Source: Cellvibrionaceae bacterium | GTDB lineage: Bacteria > Pseudomonadota > Gammaproteobacteria > Pseudomonadales > Cellvibrionaceae | Direction: 5' to 3' | DNA length: 29,719 nucleotides | NCBI GenBank assembly: GCA_021151525.1 | Contig: JAGKXD010000048.1 | Coordinates: forward strand, 1-29,719 | Shown: piece by piece, positions 1-8,006 of the stretch | How the letters are laid out: each line of letters starts with the position of its first letter | Numbering within the stretch: position 1 is the stretch's first letter | Program-made: the position numbers and the translations under genes | Notes under the pieces: model-generated | Databases searched by the model: none | What the model saw: only the letters and a program-made list of their open reading frames with translations | Told to the model about the DNA's origin: nothing

Positions 1-187
1 AACGACATGATATAACCTATTTTTATAAAATTAACAGTTGACCTGACTATCCCTTAGTAATTCGACCAAATTGGAATTGAAATTTTTTGACACTGAAAAG
101 CAAGTTAGAACTCATCGCCGGCGTTTAGTAAATTAAGCCAGCTCCCACATTTATTAATTTGTGAGTATTTTTTCAAGTGAGATTTAA

Positions 188-1024
188 ATGACAATAAAAC
201 TATTCTTATACACATTCCTGTTTTGTCTTTTTAGTTTAAATACTCAAGCAAACGATATTAAAGTTATGACGTTTAATTTACGTGTGCCTGTTGATCCCTA
301 TCCAAACGATTGGAAATCAAGATTGCCTCGCGTACTTTCTACCATTAGAACACAAGAGCCCGATGTCTTAGGCGTGCAAGAGGCAACGCCAGAAATTATT
401 ACTGACTTGCGAAATGCACTCCCTGATTACAAGGTAATTGGGCGCGGACGCGATGCTGACGAGGGTGGTGAAGGCTCGCAAATTTTCTACAAAAAAAGCC
501 GCTGGCTTTTGGATAGACATGACCAAGGCACATTGCAATTTTCATCAACACCGACGATTGCCGGATCCAATGATTGGAACATGCAGTGGCCGCGCATTTT
601 TACTTGGGTTTATCTGCAAGATAAACCAACAAAAAAATTCGTTTATGTTTTTAATACGCACTTCCCATTAAAACCGCAGGAGCGCGATTTGTCTGTGCAA
701 CTATTGGCAAAGTCTATTGTCGAGCGCAAGCACAAGAAAGCTCCTGCAATTTTGACCGGCGATTTTAATGCGTGTGACGATGAGGCTTCTATGAAATATC
801 TGCTTGGTCAGAATGGTTCGCCCATCACCATGGTAGACACATATCACCTACTTCACCCCGATAGTAAAGCAGGAAGTTTTCATGCATTTGGCACAACCGA
901 AACCTGCAAGATTGATTACATTTATACCTTGGGTTTAAACCAGGTGTTGAATGCAAATATTATTAAAGATAAGGATCAATTTGCGTCAGATCATTATGCG
1001 GTAACCGCAACAATTCGTTTTTGA
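188..1024 (+). CDS. Secreted endonuclease/exonuclease/phosphatase family protein
   Basis: A 278-residue protein of the EEP fold (the DNase I, exonuclease III and sphingomyelinase superfamily), a metal-dependent phosphodiesterase or phosphatase. Residues 1-21 look like a signal peptide ending NTQA, so the enzyme should act in the periplasm or outside the cell. The fold's active-site motifs are present in order: TFN (Asn30), QE (Glu65), NTHFP (His158), GDFN (Asp192, Asn194), IDYI (Asp243) and the terminal SDH (Ser267, Asp268, His269). All expected catalytic residues are therefore in place. The start ATG follows a GTGAG-like ribosome site. The gene stands alone, with a hairpin terminator about 75 bases downstream. 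The substrate cannot be told from sequence; nucleic acid, a phospholipid head group or a sugar phosphate are all possible. Confidence 0.88.
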   Translation: MTIKLFLYTFLFCLFSLNTQANDIKVMTFNLRVPVDPYPNDWKSRLPRVLSTIRTQEPDVLGVQEATPEIITDLRNALPDYKVIGRGRDADEGGEGSQIFYKKSRWLLDRHDQGTLQFSSTPTIAGSNDWNMQWPRIFTWVYLQDKPTKKFVYVFNTHFPLKPQERDLSVQLLAKSIVERKHKKAPAILTGDFNACDDEASMKYLLGQNGSPITMVDTYHLLHPDSKAGSFHAFGTTETCKIDYIYTLGLNQVLNANIIKDKDQFASDHYAVTATIRF

Positions 1025-1097
1025 TAATTTATTGTCGCGCTCTAATTTTAAAAAGCTTTCGAATACACCTCGCTGCACTTCGTTTTGACTCAAGATT

Positions 1098-1152
1098 ACA
1101 GGAAGCAAACCTGTCGGATTATTTGGCACGCCTGCTTCCTGTAGCATTTTTT
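1098..1152 (+). terminator. Hairpin terminator after the EEP gene
   Basis: The ten-base arm ACAGGAAGCA (1098-1107) is matched by TGCTTCCTGT (1133-1142), with a 25-base loop, and is followed by AGCATTTTTT. Stem plus T-run fits a Rho-independent terminator, although the loop is long. The rest of the 1025-1227 gap shows nothing recognisable. Confidence 0.6.
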
Positions 1153-1227
1153 AGGTCATCCACTCGCATATCCAGCCCCCCTTAAATCACCCATTTCTAC
1201 AAAAATCACAGAAAAGCAACCAAAGTG

Positions 1228-1256
1228 TTGCACTTTTCAAAAATTGGCTCTATTCT
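1228..1256 (+). promoter_or_regulatory. Sigma70-like promoter with overlapping palindrome
   Basis: TTGCAC (1228-1233) and TATTCT (1251-1256) are separated by exactly 17 bases, giving a plausible but imperfect sigma70 promoter for the SRPBCC-SRPBCC-ArsR operon. The perfect palindrome AAAGTG-TTG-CACTTT (1222-1236) covers the -35 element. That is where an ArsR-type repressor would be expected to bind to control its own operon. This is inference from position and symmetry. Confidence 0.45.
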
Positions 1257-1292
1257 TAAAGAACAACCAATCAGTTGCATATCGAGGATATT

Positions 1293-1778
1293 ATGGACAA
1301 CTATCAACAAAGCTTTACCCTTAAGGCAACACCAGCCAAGGTATACGCTGCAATTAGCACGCTGGAAGGCATCCAAGGATGGTGGACGCAAGATTGCACT
1401 GGCTCCACTCATGAGGGAGCCAGCCTGCATATTCGCTTTGGCGGCACCCACAAAGACTTGCGCATTGAGCAATTGGAGCCGAACCAAAGTGTGCGCTGGT
1501 TGTGCACTGCTGCGCATATCAACCATGAAAGCCTTACGCGCAAAGATGAATGGGTGGGAACACAAATGGTCTTTCGCTTAACCCCCGAAACCAATGGGTA
1601 CACGCGTGTGGATTTCGAACATATAGGCTTGGTGCCCAGTTTTGAGTGCTACGATTTGTGTAATAACGGCTGGAATTATTTTCTAAAAAGTTTGCACGCT
1701 TATGTTGAGCAAGGGCAAGGTACGCCTTACGAAATTGGCGATACATGTGCAGAAAAGACTGCAACAGGGAGCAACTAA
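1293..1778 (+). CDS. SRPBCC (AHSA1-type) domain protein, first copy
   Basis: An SRPBCC-superfamily protein (helix-grip fold, AHSA1/START-like), about 161 residues and mostly the domain itself. Typical features are the opening F-x-L-x-A-T-P-A-KVYAAIST pattern, the GWWTQDCTG turn, and the strand pair ending RVDFEHIGL. The C-terminal helix WNYFLKSLHAYVEQG closes the ligand cavity in this fold. The frame is open from a TTG at 1275, but ATG 1293 is preferred because GAGG (1284-1287) lies five bases before it. It is followed three bases later by a second, diverged SRPBCC gene, then an ArsR regulator. That pairing is common, the SRPBCC protein probably binding a small hydrophobic ligand, but no ligand can be named here. 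Confidence 0.85.
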   Translation: MDNYQQSFTLKATPAKVYAAISTLEGIQGWWTQDCTGSTHEGASLHIRFGGTHKDLRIEQLEPNQSVRWLCTAAHINHESLTRKDEWVGTQMVFRLTPETNGYTRVDFEHIGLVPSFECYDLCNNGWNYFLKSLHAYVEQGQGTPYEIGDTCAEKTATGSN

Positions 1779-1781
1779 ACC

Positions 1782-2264
1782 ATGACTATGAGTATGAGTA
1801 TGACGTCAGAAACTGATCGCATTGAACGCAGTATTATTATCAATGCACCACGCGAACGCGTATGGAGTGCCCTCACTAACGCAGAGAGTTTTGGTACTTG
1901 GTTTGGTGCAGACCTTAAGGGACAAAAATTTGTTGTGGGGGCACGCACACGCGGCGCTATGGATGCCGCTTGCGGTCACGATAATGTGTGGTTTGATATT
2001 ATTGTCGAGCGCCTTGAGCCGCAGGATTTATTTTCGTATCGCTGGAATCCTTACCCTGTTGATACAAGCATTGATTATTCCCTTGAGGCACCAACGCTGG
2101 TAACTTTTTCGCTAAAGGATGCAGCAGAAAAAAGTACTTTGCTTATAGTTGTAGAATCAGGTTTTGATAAAATTCCTCCACACCGTCGCATAGATGCATT
2201 CCGAGCTCACACCGGCGGTTGGGAGTTTCACCTTAAGAATATTGCCAATTATGCAAGCAGCTAA
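1782..2264 (+). CDS. SRPBCC (AHSA1-type) domain protein, second copy
   Basis: A 160-residue SRPBCC/AHSA1 protein, clearly different from its upstream neighbour, so the pair looks like an old duplication. It shows the classic opening IERSIIINAPRERVWSALTNAESFGTWFGAD and the C-terminal GGWEFHLKNIANY helix. The 5' end is odd: four six-base units of the form ATGA(C/G)N follow one another (1782-1805), giving four in-frame ATG codons and the leader MTMSMSMT. The first ATG is preferred because AGGGAG (1766-1771) is ten bases upstream. The 3' end overlaps the regulator gene by 14 bases, which implies translational coupling. The ligand or enzymatic role is unknown. Confidence 0.86.
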   Translation: MTMSMSMTSETDRIERSIIINAPRERVWSALTNAESFGTWFGADLKGQKFVVGARTRGAMDAACGHDNVWFDIIVERLEPQDLFSYRWNPYPVDTSIDYSLEAPTLVTFSLKDAAEKSTLLIVVESGFDKIPPHRRIDAFRAHTGGWEFHLKNIANYASS

Positions 2265-2610
2265 TAATAAGGGCGTGCCCGAGATTGTAAATGCCAACGT
2301 TAAACTCGCTGGAATTTTTGCCGCACTGGGAGACCCAACACGTTTAAAACTGGTTGCAGTCTTATGCATGGGCGGTGCTTTTTCAATTGCGCAACTCACG
2401 GCAAATACTGAAATCAGCAGACAAGGTGTTACCAAGCATCTACAAGTGCTGGCCGATGCCGGTGTAGTGCAGCATGTAAAATCTGGCCGCGAACGATTGT
2501 GGCAACTCGACCCACTGCAAATAGCAGAAGCCAAGCGAACATTAGAAGTGATTGGTAGAGAATGGGATCAAGCATTGGGCAGACTAAAAATGTTTGTTGA
2601 GTCCAATTAG
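2251..2610 (+). CDS. ArsR-family winged-helix transcriptional regulator
   Basis: A 119-residue winged-helix repressor of the ArsR/SmtB type. The domain runs from about residue 18 (GIFAALGDPTRLKLV), through the recognition helix SRQGVTKHLQVL, to the wing VKSGRERLWQL. ATG 2251 inside the preceding gene gives the usual family length; an upstream in-frame ATG at 2194 would add 19 residues read through the neighbour's coding sequence. The ELCVCDL metal-binding signature of arsenic and cadmium sensors is absent, with only one cysteine in that area (LCMGG). It is therefore more like the ArsR proteins paired with SRPBCC partners than a metal sensor. It probably represses its own operon through the palindrome at 1222-1236. 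Confidence 0.88.
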   Translation: MQAANNKGVPEIVNANVKLAGIFAALGDPTRLKLVAVLCMGGAFSIAQLTANTEISRQGVTKHLQVLADAGVVQHVKSGRERLWQLDPLQIAEAKRTLEVIGREWDQALGRLKMFVESN

Positions 2611-2683
2611 ATAGGCACCACCCTTGTTACTGCTCAATTTTGGGTTCGGAAAGTGTTTGCGTAATAATTCTTCAACTATATGA

Positions 2684-2722
2684 AATTCGGAGCAAGCATT
2701 TTATAAATGCCCGCTCCGAATT
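2684..2722. terminator. Hairpin between convergent genes
   Basis: AATTCGGAGC (2684-2693) is perfectly matched by GCTCCGAATT (2713-2722), with a further inner GCATT/AATGC pairing. It sits between the plus-strand ArsR gene and the end of the minus-strand small peptide gene, so it could end both transcripts. The T-runs on either side are weak. Confidence 0.6.
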
Positions 2723-2728
2723 TATTTA

Positions 2729-2953
2729 TTAAAACCAGTTATACCAGAAACACAATCGATTATTGTTGCATGCACCGTAATATACAGTTGCTGCGCAATC
2801 TTGGCCAAACGTACAAGGAGCATCATTACGCCCCATAGCCATTGCAGATGGACAAGTGGCTGCACCAATAAACCCTACTAAAACGGCTGTTTCGGCAAAC
2901 GAACGAATAGCGTTGCGCGAGGGGATAATAGAAAAGACAGATTTAATATTCAT
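2729..2953 (-). CDS. Small exported four-cysteine peptide, unknown function
   Basis: A 74-residue protein of no family I recognise. Residues 1-39 look like a long signal peptide: basic start, hydrophobic run AVLVGFIGAA, then SAMA as a cleavage site. The mature peptide would be about 35 residues with four cysteines at 47, 53, 62 and 68. They form the symmetric pattern C-x5-C-x8-C-x5-C, which suggests two disulphides, and the peptide ends in the aromatic tail FWYNWF. A ribosome site AAGGA lies about nine bases before the ATG, and a hairpin follows the stop, both supporting a real gene. It lies downstream of two c-di-GMP genes on the same strand, with a 196-base gap. A toxin, bacteriocin-like peptide or envelope peptide are all possible. 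Confidence 0.6.
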   Translation of the reverse strand: MNIKSVFSIIPSRNAIRSFAETAVLVGFIGAATCPSAMAMGRNDAPCTFGQDCAATVYYGACNNNRLCFWYNWF

Positions 2954-3149
2954 GATTCAATAATCCTTCATTAGATTTGAATGTCCACTAGCGATAAAAC
3001 ACTAATGAGTTGATACCCCAAAACACCGGGCATCTACAGGCTAGAATTTATCCTATTAAACTGCTGTGAAAAATATCTTGGGCAGATTGTGAAAAATGCA
3101 CAGGATTTATCGACTCACTATCTTTGATAGGCACTGAATATTTACTTGA

Positions 3150-4856
3150 TTAAGCACTGTAAACAAAACAATTTCGCCCTGCACTTTTAGCAGAATATAA
3201 AGCCTTATCTGCACGCGATAGCAAGCTATCGGCAGAATCACCTGCTTTGAAGGATGCAATACCAATTGAACAGGTTTGAGAAAAGCCAAAGTCCTCAAAT
3301 TCAATTACCTGCTCTGCACAAGCTCGTCTAATTCGCTCAGCAACATCGCAGGCTTGTGAACTATCTGCATCTGTTAATAATATTGCAAACTCCTCTCCCC
3401 CAATTCGGCCCACACAATCGTATTGCCTTACGGCATCGGTGCATATGTTTGCCATAACTGTAATGGCTTTATCGCCAGCAGGGTGACCGTAGCGGTCATT
3501 CACTTTTTTAAATTCGTCTATATCGATAATCATTAAGGCGAGCAAGGCATCATTTTGGGGGGAAATATTAATGCGTCGCTGTGCACGATGAATCTCATCT
3601 TGCAACCGCGCTCGAAAATAACGGCGATTACTAATTCCTGTTAGAGGATCTGTAACGCTAAGCCCGTACAATTCATTTGTTAAGTGCGCAAGTTGCTTAT
3701 TGGCTTCTGACAATGCATTTAGATGTGCAATACGGTGCTGGCCATAATTTAAATTGCGTTCAATCATAATGATTAACATCAAACCCAACATAATAATGGT
3801 AATTGCAAGTTTCCATGAGTTGTAATAATTGCTTATAAGCTGATCAACATTTTCTAACACAAAAATGTGAAAATCATTCGCCTCCACTTTAGCTTTAGCC
3901 AATATATAAACCTGATTATTCATTTTCACGAACGGATAATCGCCAAAAGGAAGTTTCACATTATTCAACTGCAAGGCTTCGATTTTATTGCGATGGTACA
4001 ACTGTTGATAGCGATTCAAATCTGGCGCTGGAAAAAATTCCGCGCCCATGTAATGGTAAATCCATTCTTCACGAGAACTGCTCAAAACAATTCCATCGTT
4101 ACCCGTTATAAAAGTTGGATTTTTTTGATGGTTGAGAAAACCTACAACTTGTTGCATTTCCTGCCGTACAACAACAGCACCAACAAATTGATTATTTTGT
4201 TTGATTGCAGTTGAAAAGAAAAATGAAGGAACCGGCAGTACATGACCAATAGCAAATTGGCGGCCCCCGCCCTCATCCCGCGCACGCAGATAATATTCGC
4301 GTGTTTTATAATTAACCCCAATACATCCATTGGGTTGAGAGTAACGGCTTGAGCCCACACAGTAGGCAGACTCATCTAGTAACAAGACTTGATAGAGTCC
4401 TACACCGCGCGCTATTTGTTCAAACAGCTGATTAACCCTGTTTGCGCCCAGCATGGTTAAGATGTAATTCACACGCTCGGGTTCGGGTAAGTTTGTGTAA
4501 TTGTCTTGATGCGCTTTAGCGTATTCCGCCAGAGATATAACAGTTTGATCAAATGACAAGGTTTTTGACAGTTGTTCAGCGCGATACAAATTTTGGGACA
4601 AAGCGTCCAACAAATGCCGTGCCTCACCCTGCACATAGAGATTTGACGCACTCAAGCCCTCCTTGAGCTGCCCCTCAATGAGATAGTGGCTTACCAAGGT
4701 CGCACCTAGGAGCCAACTGAGCGCAAACATAAGCGCAATCAATTGCAAAGCTCGAAATAGTCGCAGCTTGGGCGGCTTAGGGCTCTTTGAATGAGTGATT
4801 GCAGATATGTTTTCCAAACTCAGCGAAGATGCATGATCGTCAGGATCGGATACCAT
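3150..4856 (-). CDS. Membrane diguanylate cyclase with periplasmic sensor domain
   Basis: A 568-residue inner-membrane protein predicted to make c-di-GMP from two GTP. Transmembrane helices lie at about 36-56 and 350-366 and enclose a periplasmic domain of nearly 300 residues. That domain resembles double-Cache sensors (for example the YYLRARDEGGGRQFAIG stretch). A short coiled linker leads to the GGDEF domain, starting at DPLTGISNRR (403). The catalytic motif is GGEEF (486-490), an accepted active variant, with IDIDEFKKVNDRYGHPAGD intact. An inhibitory I-site RQYD (477-480) lies five residues before it, so product feedback is expected. The ATG has only a weak ribosome site. It follows a GGDEF-EAL gene on the same strand, so synthesis and breakdown may be linked. 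The sensed ligand is unknown. Confidence 0.92.
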   Translation of the reverse strand: MVSDPDDHASSLSLENISAITHSKSPKPPKLRLFRALQLIALMFALSWLLGATLVSHYLIEGQLKEGLSASNLYVQGEARHLLDALSQNLYRAEQLSKTLSFDQTVISLAEYAKAHQDNYTNLPEPERVNYILTMLGANRVNQLFEQIARGVGLYQVLLLDESAYCVGSSRYSQPNGCIGVNYKTREYYLRARDEGGGRQFAIGHVLPVPSFFFSTAIKQNNQFVGAVVVRQEMQQVVGFLNHQKNPTFITGNDGIVLSSSREEWIYHYMGAEFFPAPDLNRYQQLYHRNKIEALQLNNVKLPFGDYPFVKMNNQVYILAKAKVEANDFHIFVLENVDQLISNYYNSWKLAITIIMLGLMLIIMIERNLNYGQHRIAHLNALSEANKQLAHLTNELYGLSVTDPLTGISNRRYFRARLQDEIHRAQRRINISPQNDALLALMIIDIDEFKKVNDRYGHPAGDKAITVMANICTDAVRQYDCVGRIGGEEFAILLTDADSSQACDVAERIRRACAEQVIEFEDFGFSQTCSIGIASFKAGDSADSLLSRADKALYSAKSAGRNCFVYSA

Positions 4857-5069
4857 CGCAGCTAGAAAGTCCTATTGCCTAATGAGTTGGTTACCCATTA
4901 AGCCTAGCAGCTAATGACATTATCGCCTCTTACAAAAGGGGATTTCTGCAGTTAACGGATTATGTGTTTGTTTCTTTTATAAAAACAGGTTTCACAGGTT
5001 AGATCTGCTGAGCCGTAAACTCAAACAAATCCTCTTCTTGCCCACCCATCTTTGGCATGCACAAACCAA

Positions 5070-7252
5070 CTATGCGCTCGCTCGAGCATGTGAACCAATG
5101 CCTAACAGCAGCTCAAATTGATGGGCAGACATGGGTTTACCAAAAAGATATCCCTGCCCTTCATTGCATTTTTCATTTAATAAATAATTTTTAACTGATT
5201 CTGTTTCAATGCCTTCAGCAATTGTTTCCAAATCAAAGCTGCGCGCCATATCTAATATGGCGCGAATTACAGATGCATCACGTTTTGAATTCAACATTCC
5301 TCGCACAAAAGATTGATCTATTTTAATGCGCGTTAAAGGATAAGTTTTTAATAAACTTAATGAAGCATAGCCTGTACCAAAATCATCAAAGGCTATGCCT
5401 ACACCATGTCGATACAAACGCTCCAATACATCTAAAACAACAGCATCGTTATCTAGAACGATATTTTCTGTAACCTCTAACTCTAATGCATGAGGCGGAA
5501 GACCATGACGATTCAACAATTCAATCACTTCACTGGCCAAATCACCCACACGAAATTGCGCGCCGCAAAGGTTAACGCCAATACGAAAATTGTGCGCACC
5601 TTTGCGTCGCCAATAGGAGGCTTGCGTACAGGCCTCATTCAACACCCAAGACCCTACCGTTGCTGCAAGTGTTCCACCTTCCAACGCAGGCAAAAATGCG
5701 GCAGGAGCCAACAAACCTCGCTCAGGATGTCGCCAGCGAATTAGCACTTCTGCACCCGTAATTTCGCCAGAAGCTAATGCAATTTGCGGTTGATAAAATA
5801 ATAAAAACTCCCCCTCATCCACTGCTCGGTGCAATTCAAGCCCATAACGACGGCGTGCAATTGCCTCCATTCGCAACGCGGGTACAAATAAAAATAAACT
5901 GCCACGCCCAAGGCTTTTTGCTTTGAATAAGGCCAAGTCTGCATTACCTACTAGCTCTAATGCTTCTTGCGCCTGTGAAGGCGCTAAGGCAATACCGCAG
6001 CTCGCAGCAACATGCACATTGTGCCCATTAATGTGAATAGATCGCGCAATATTATCTATAAGAGATGCGGCCGTATTAAGCGCGGCTTGCGCATCTTCCG
6101 TGCCGCTTAAGATAATCGCAAATTCATCACCACCAACACGGGCAACGACATCAGCTGCATCTACTAAGCACGTTAAACGGCTTGCAACTTCCTTCAATAT
6201 TTCATCGCCCAAAATAGGCCCAAGCGTGTCGTTAATGTCTTTAAAACCATCAAGATCAATCATCAATACCGTCGCGGGAACGCCATTTACCAACGCGTCT
6301 TCTACACTCCGATAAAATTTCCCGCGATTGGCCAAGCCCGTTAAAGCATCGCGATTTGCCTGACGGCGTAATTCCTCTTCCTCGCGTTGCTGAGCACTTA
6401 TATCTTTAAGCACAGCTTCAAGTTTCATGTGGTGGTTATGGTTCCACCCAAATAGCGATAACCCAAATTTAAAGGGGTTCCCATTTTTGTGGACAGCATT
6501 GATAGAGGAAGGAATAGAAAAATGATTTAAAGATTTTGCCGCAGCAATTTTTGCGATCAACTGCTTAAAGCTAAAGCGTTCATCGGCCGCGAGCAGCGCA
6601 TCGAATTTTAGAGACAGTTTTTCAAGATATTGATAACCATAAGCGCATGCAGCAGCTTCATTCCACTCAAGAATATTGAGGTCTTCATCAAACCAAATAA
6701 TAGGTGATGTCGAATCGCCAGCATAATCATTAAAGTGGGGACGAGTACGCGCGCTTGCGACTTCAACCCGACGCAACTCCAAACGATCCGATGCCATTTT
6801 TGCCAACTCAATTAATCGTTGACAGTCTTCAGTGGAAAAATTGTGGTTCGGCTTATCGTCAATAACACATAGAGCGCCAAGCGCATGGCCTTCAGGAGAA
6901 AAAAGCGGTATGCCCGCATAGAAACGCAAATTAGCATCGCCGGTAACGAGCGGGTTATCGTGAAACCGAACATCCAGAGTTGCATCTGGTACAAGCATCA
7001 CGCCTGATTGATCGCATGGGCGCAAAAAGATACGTCGCGCCGCATATCAACCTCACCGATACCTACACTGGCTGCAAAAAAAACATACTCACTGCCAATG
7101 ATGTTGACAGCAGCAACCGGCATATCAAACATGCGCGATGCAATATGCACAACCGGATCTAGGCTGCGAATCATTTGTTCACGATCAAACCCGTACTCAG
7201 CCAAGGCTTTTAATCGTTCGGGTTCACTTGAATAAATTGCAGGGCATTGCAT
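5070..7252 (-). pseudogene. GAF-PAS-GGDEF-EAL c-di-GMP protein, frameshifted
   Basis: A c-di-GMP turnover protein of about 727 residues read in two frames. The first part (ATG 7252, ribosome site GAGGA just upstream) encodes the start of a GAF domain up to RRDVSFCAHAI and stops at 6998. The rest of the same GAF domain (VPDATLDVRFHDNPLVTG) continues in another frame to 5070. One base appears to be missing between about 6998 and 7015. After GAF come a PAS-like segment, a GGDEF domain and an EAL domain. The GGDEF motif itself is intact, but the I-site is replaced by DAAD and the usual NDxxGH has become NDTLGP. The EAL domain keeps EVLIR, VNL, EVTEN, DDFGTG, IKID and AEGIE, so phosphodiesterase activity is the likelier role. 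The cause may be a sequencing error or a real mutation; restarting at TTG 7025 would lose much of the GAF domain. Confidence 0.82.
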
Positions 7253-7596
7253 AGCCACATCCTCATGTCTATTTCTAAAATGACCCAATCAAACTCATTA
7301 ACATAATTTCGTTATTAATTACCTTTAGCGACTATTAAGTTCAAACCTAATCACACTGATAAATGTTCTAACGACAACAAAACTCTCTTAATACTAGGTT
7401 ATTTTTTTAATGCATGAAACAATCTAGATTCATTTTTCAAAAGGCAGGCGCCATGTAATATCAAGTAATATGAAAAAACTTTTTTATATGCCGCATTACA
7501 TTACCCAATTTTTGGATTAGCATTACCATTTTAAGCGACAAACTTTTAGCAACACCGCTATTTCACGCCATTATTTTTAGCACGAGACTAAATGCT
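7253..7596. other. AT-rich intergenic region between divergent genes
   Basis: About 340 bases between the minus-strand GGDEF-EAL gene and the plus-strand small protein gene. It must hold the divergent promoters. It is rich in AT and has an A6-C-T6 palindrome near 7473-7485. I see no conserved RNA and no convincing coding sequence. Confidence 0.5.
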
Positions 7597-7962
7597 ATGC
7601 TCGATAAAATGAAAAATTTAGGTTCACAGGCCGCAAATAAGGCAACCGATGCGCTAGAGGGTATTTCCACCAGCATTAAAGATGGCGTGGGATCACTCTC
7701 AAACGCAGCAGGTACAATGACAGAAACCCTTAACGAAAAAGCCGTGCGCGCCTCCACAGCGCAGGTCTATCGAATTTTAGAAATTGCCATAGAGGAATTG
7801 AAAGATAGACCTTTGGCAAACAAATCTATTTCACTTACCGCTAGCGTAAACATAGGAATTGCCGCACTTGAGATGCAAATTCATTTGGAGCCAACAGCGG
7901 ATAAAGATGAAAGTGCAGAAGTTATTGTTGTTGATATCCCGCAAGAAAATCCAGAAATATAA
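7597..7962 (+). CDS. Small soluble protein of unknown function
   Basis: A 121-residue protein I do not recognise. It has no signal peptide or membrane segment. Residues 1-50 are rich in Ala, Ser, Thr and Asn and should form amphipathic helices (ANKATDALEGISTSIKDGVG). Residues 52-105 look like a helix (STAQVYRILEIAIEELKDRP) followed by paired strands (KSISLTASVNIG, ALEMQIHLEP). The tail is acidic. The ribosome site is weak; a second ATG at 7609 is possible. It lies 44 bases before an MFS transporter gene on the same strand and may be co-transcribed with it. The open frame and amphipathic pattern support a real gene, but no function can be assigned. Confidence 0.6.
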   Translation: MLDKMKNLGSQAANKATDALEGISTSIKDGVGSLSNAAGTMTETLNEKAVRASTAQVYRILEIAIEELKDRPLANKSISLTASVNIGIAALEMQIHLEPTADKDESAEVIVVDIPQENPEI

Positions 7963-8006
7963 ATGCAATCTAAAAAATTTTTCCATTCCCATAAAAGGCC
8001 AAGCGC

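Noticed and set aside
1..187. Promoter for the EEP gene
   Set aside because: A TTGACC hexamer occurs at 38-43 but no -10 element lies at a workable distance, so I made no call.
3065..3097. Direct repeat TGTGAAAAAT at 3065 and 3088
   Set aside because: Only ten AT-rich bases in two copies; too little to call an array or a CRISPR.
4857..5069. Possible c-di-GMP riboswitch before the diguanylate cyclase
   Set aside because: A short hairpin is present in the leader, but none of the conserved GEMM core sequences can be found.
7471..7521. Tiny frame beginning MKKLFYMPHY in the gap before the small unknown gene
   Set aside because: Only 16 codons, no ribosome site, and it lies in AT-rich sequence where such frames arise by chance.
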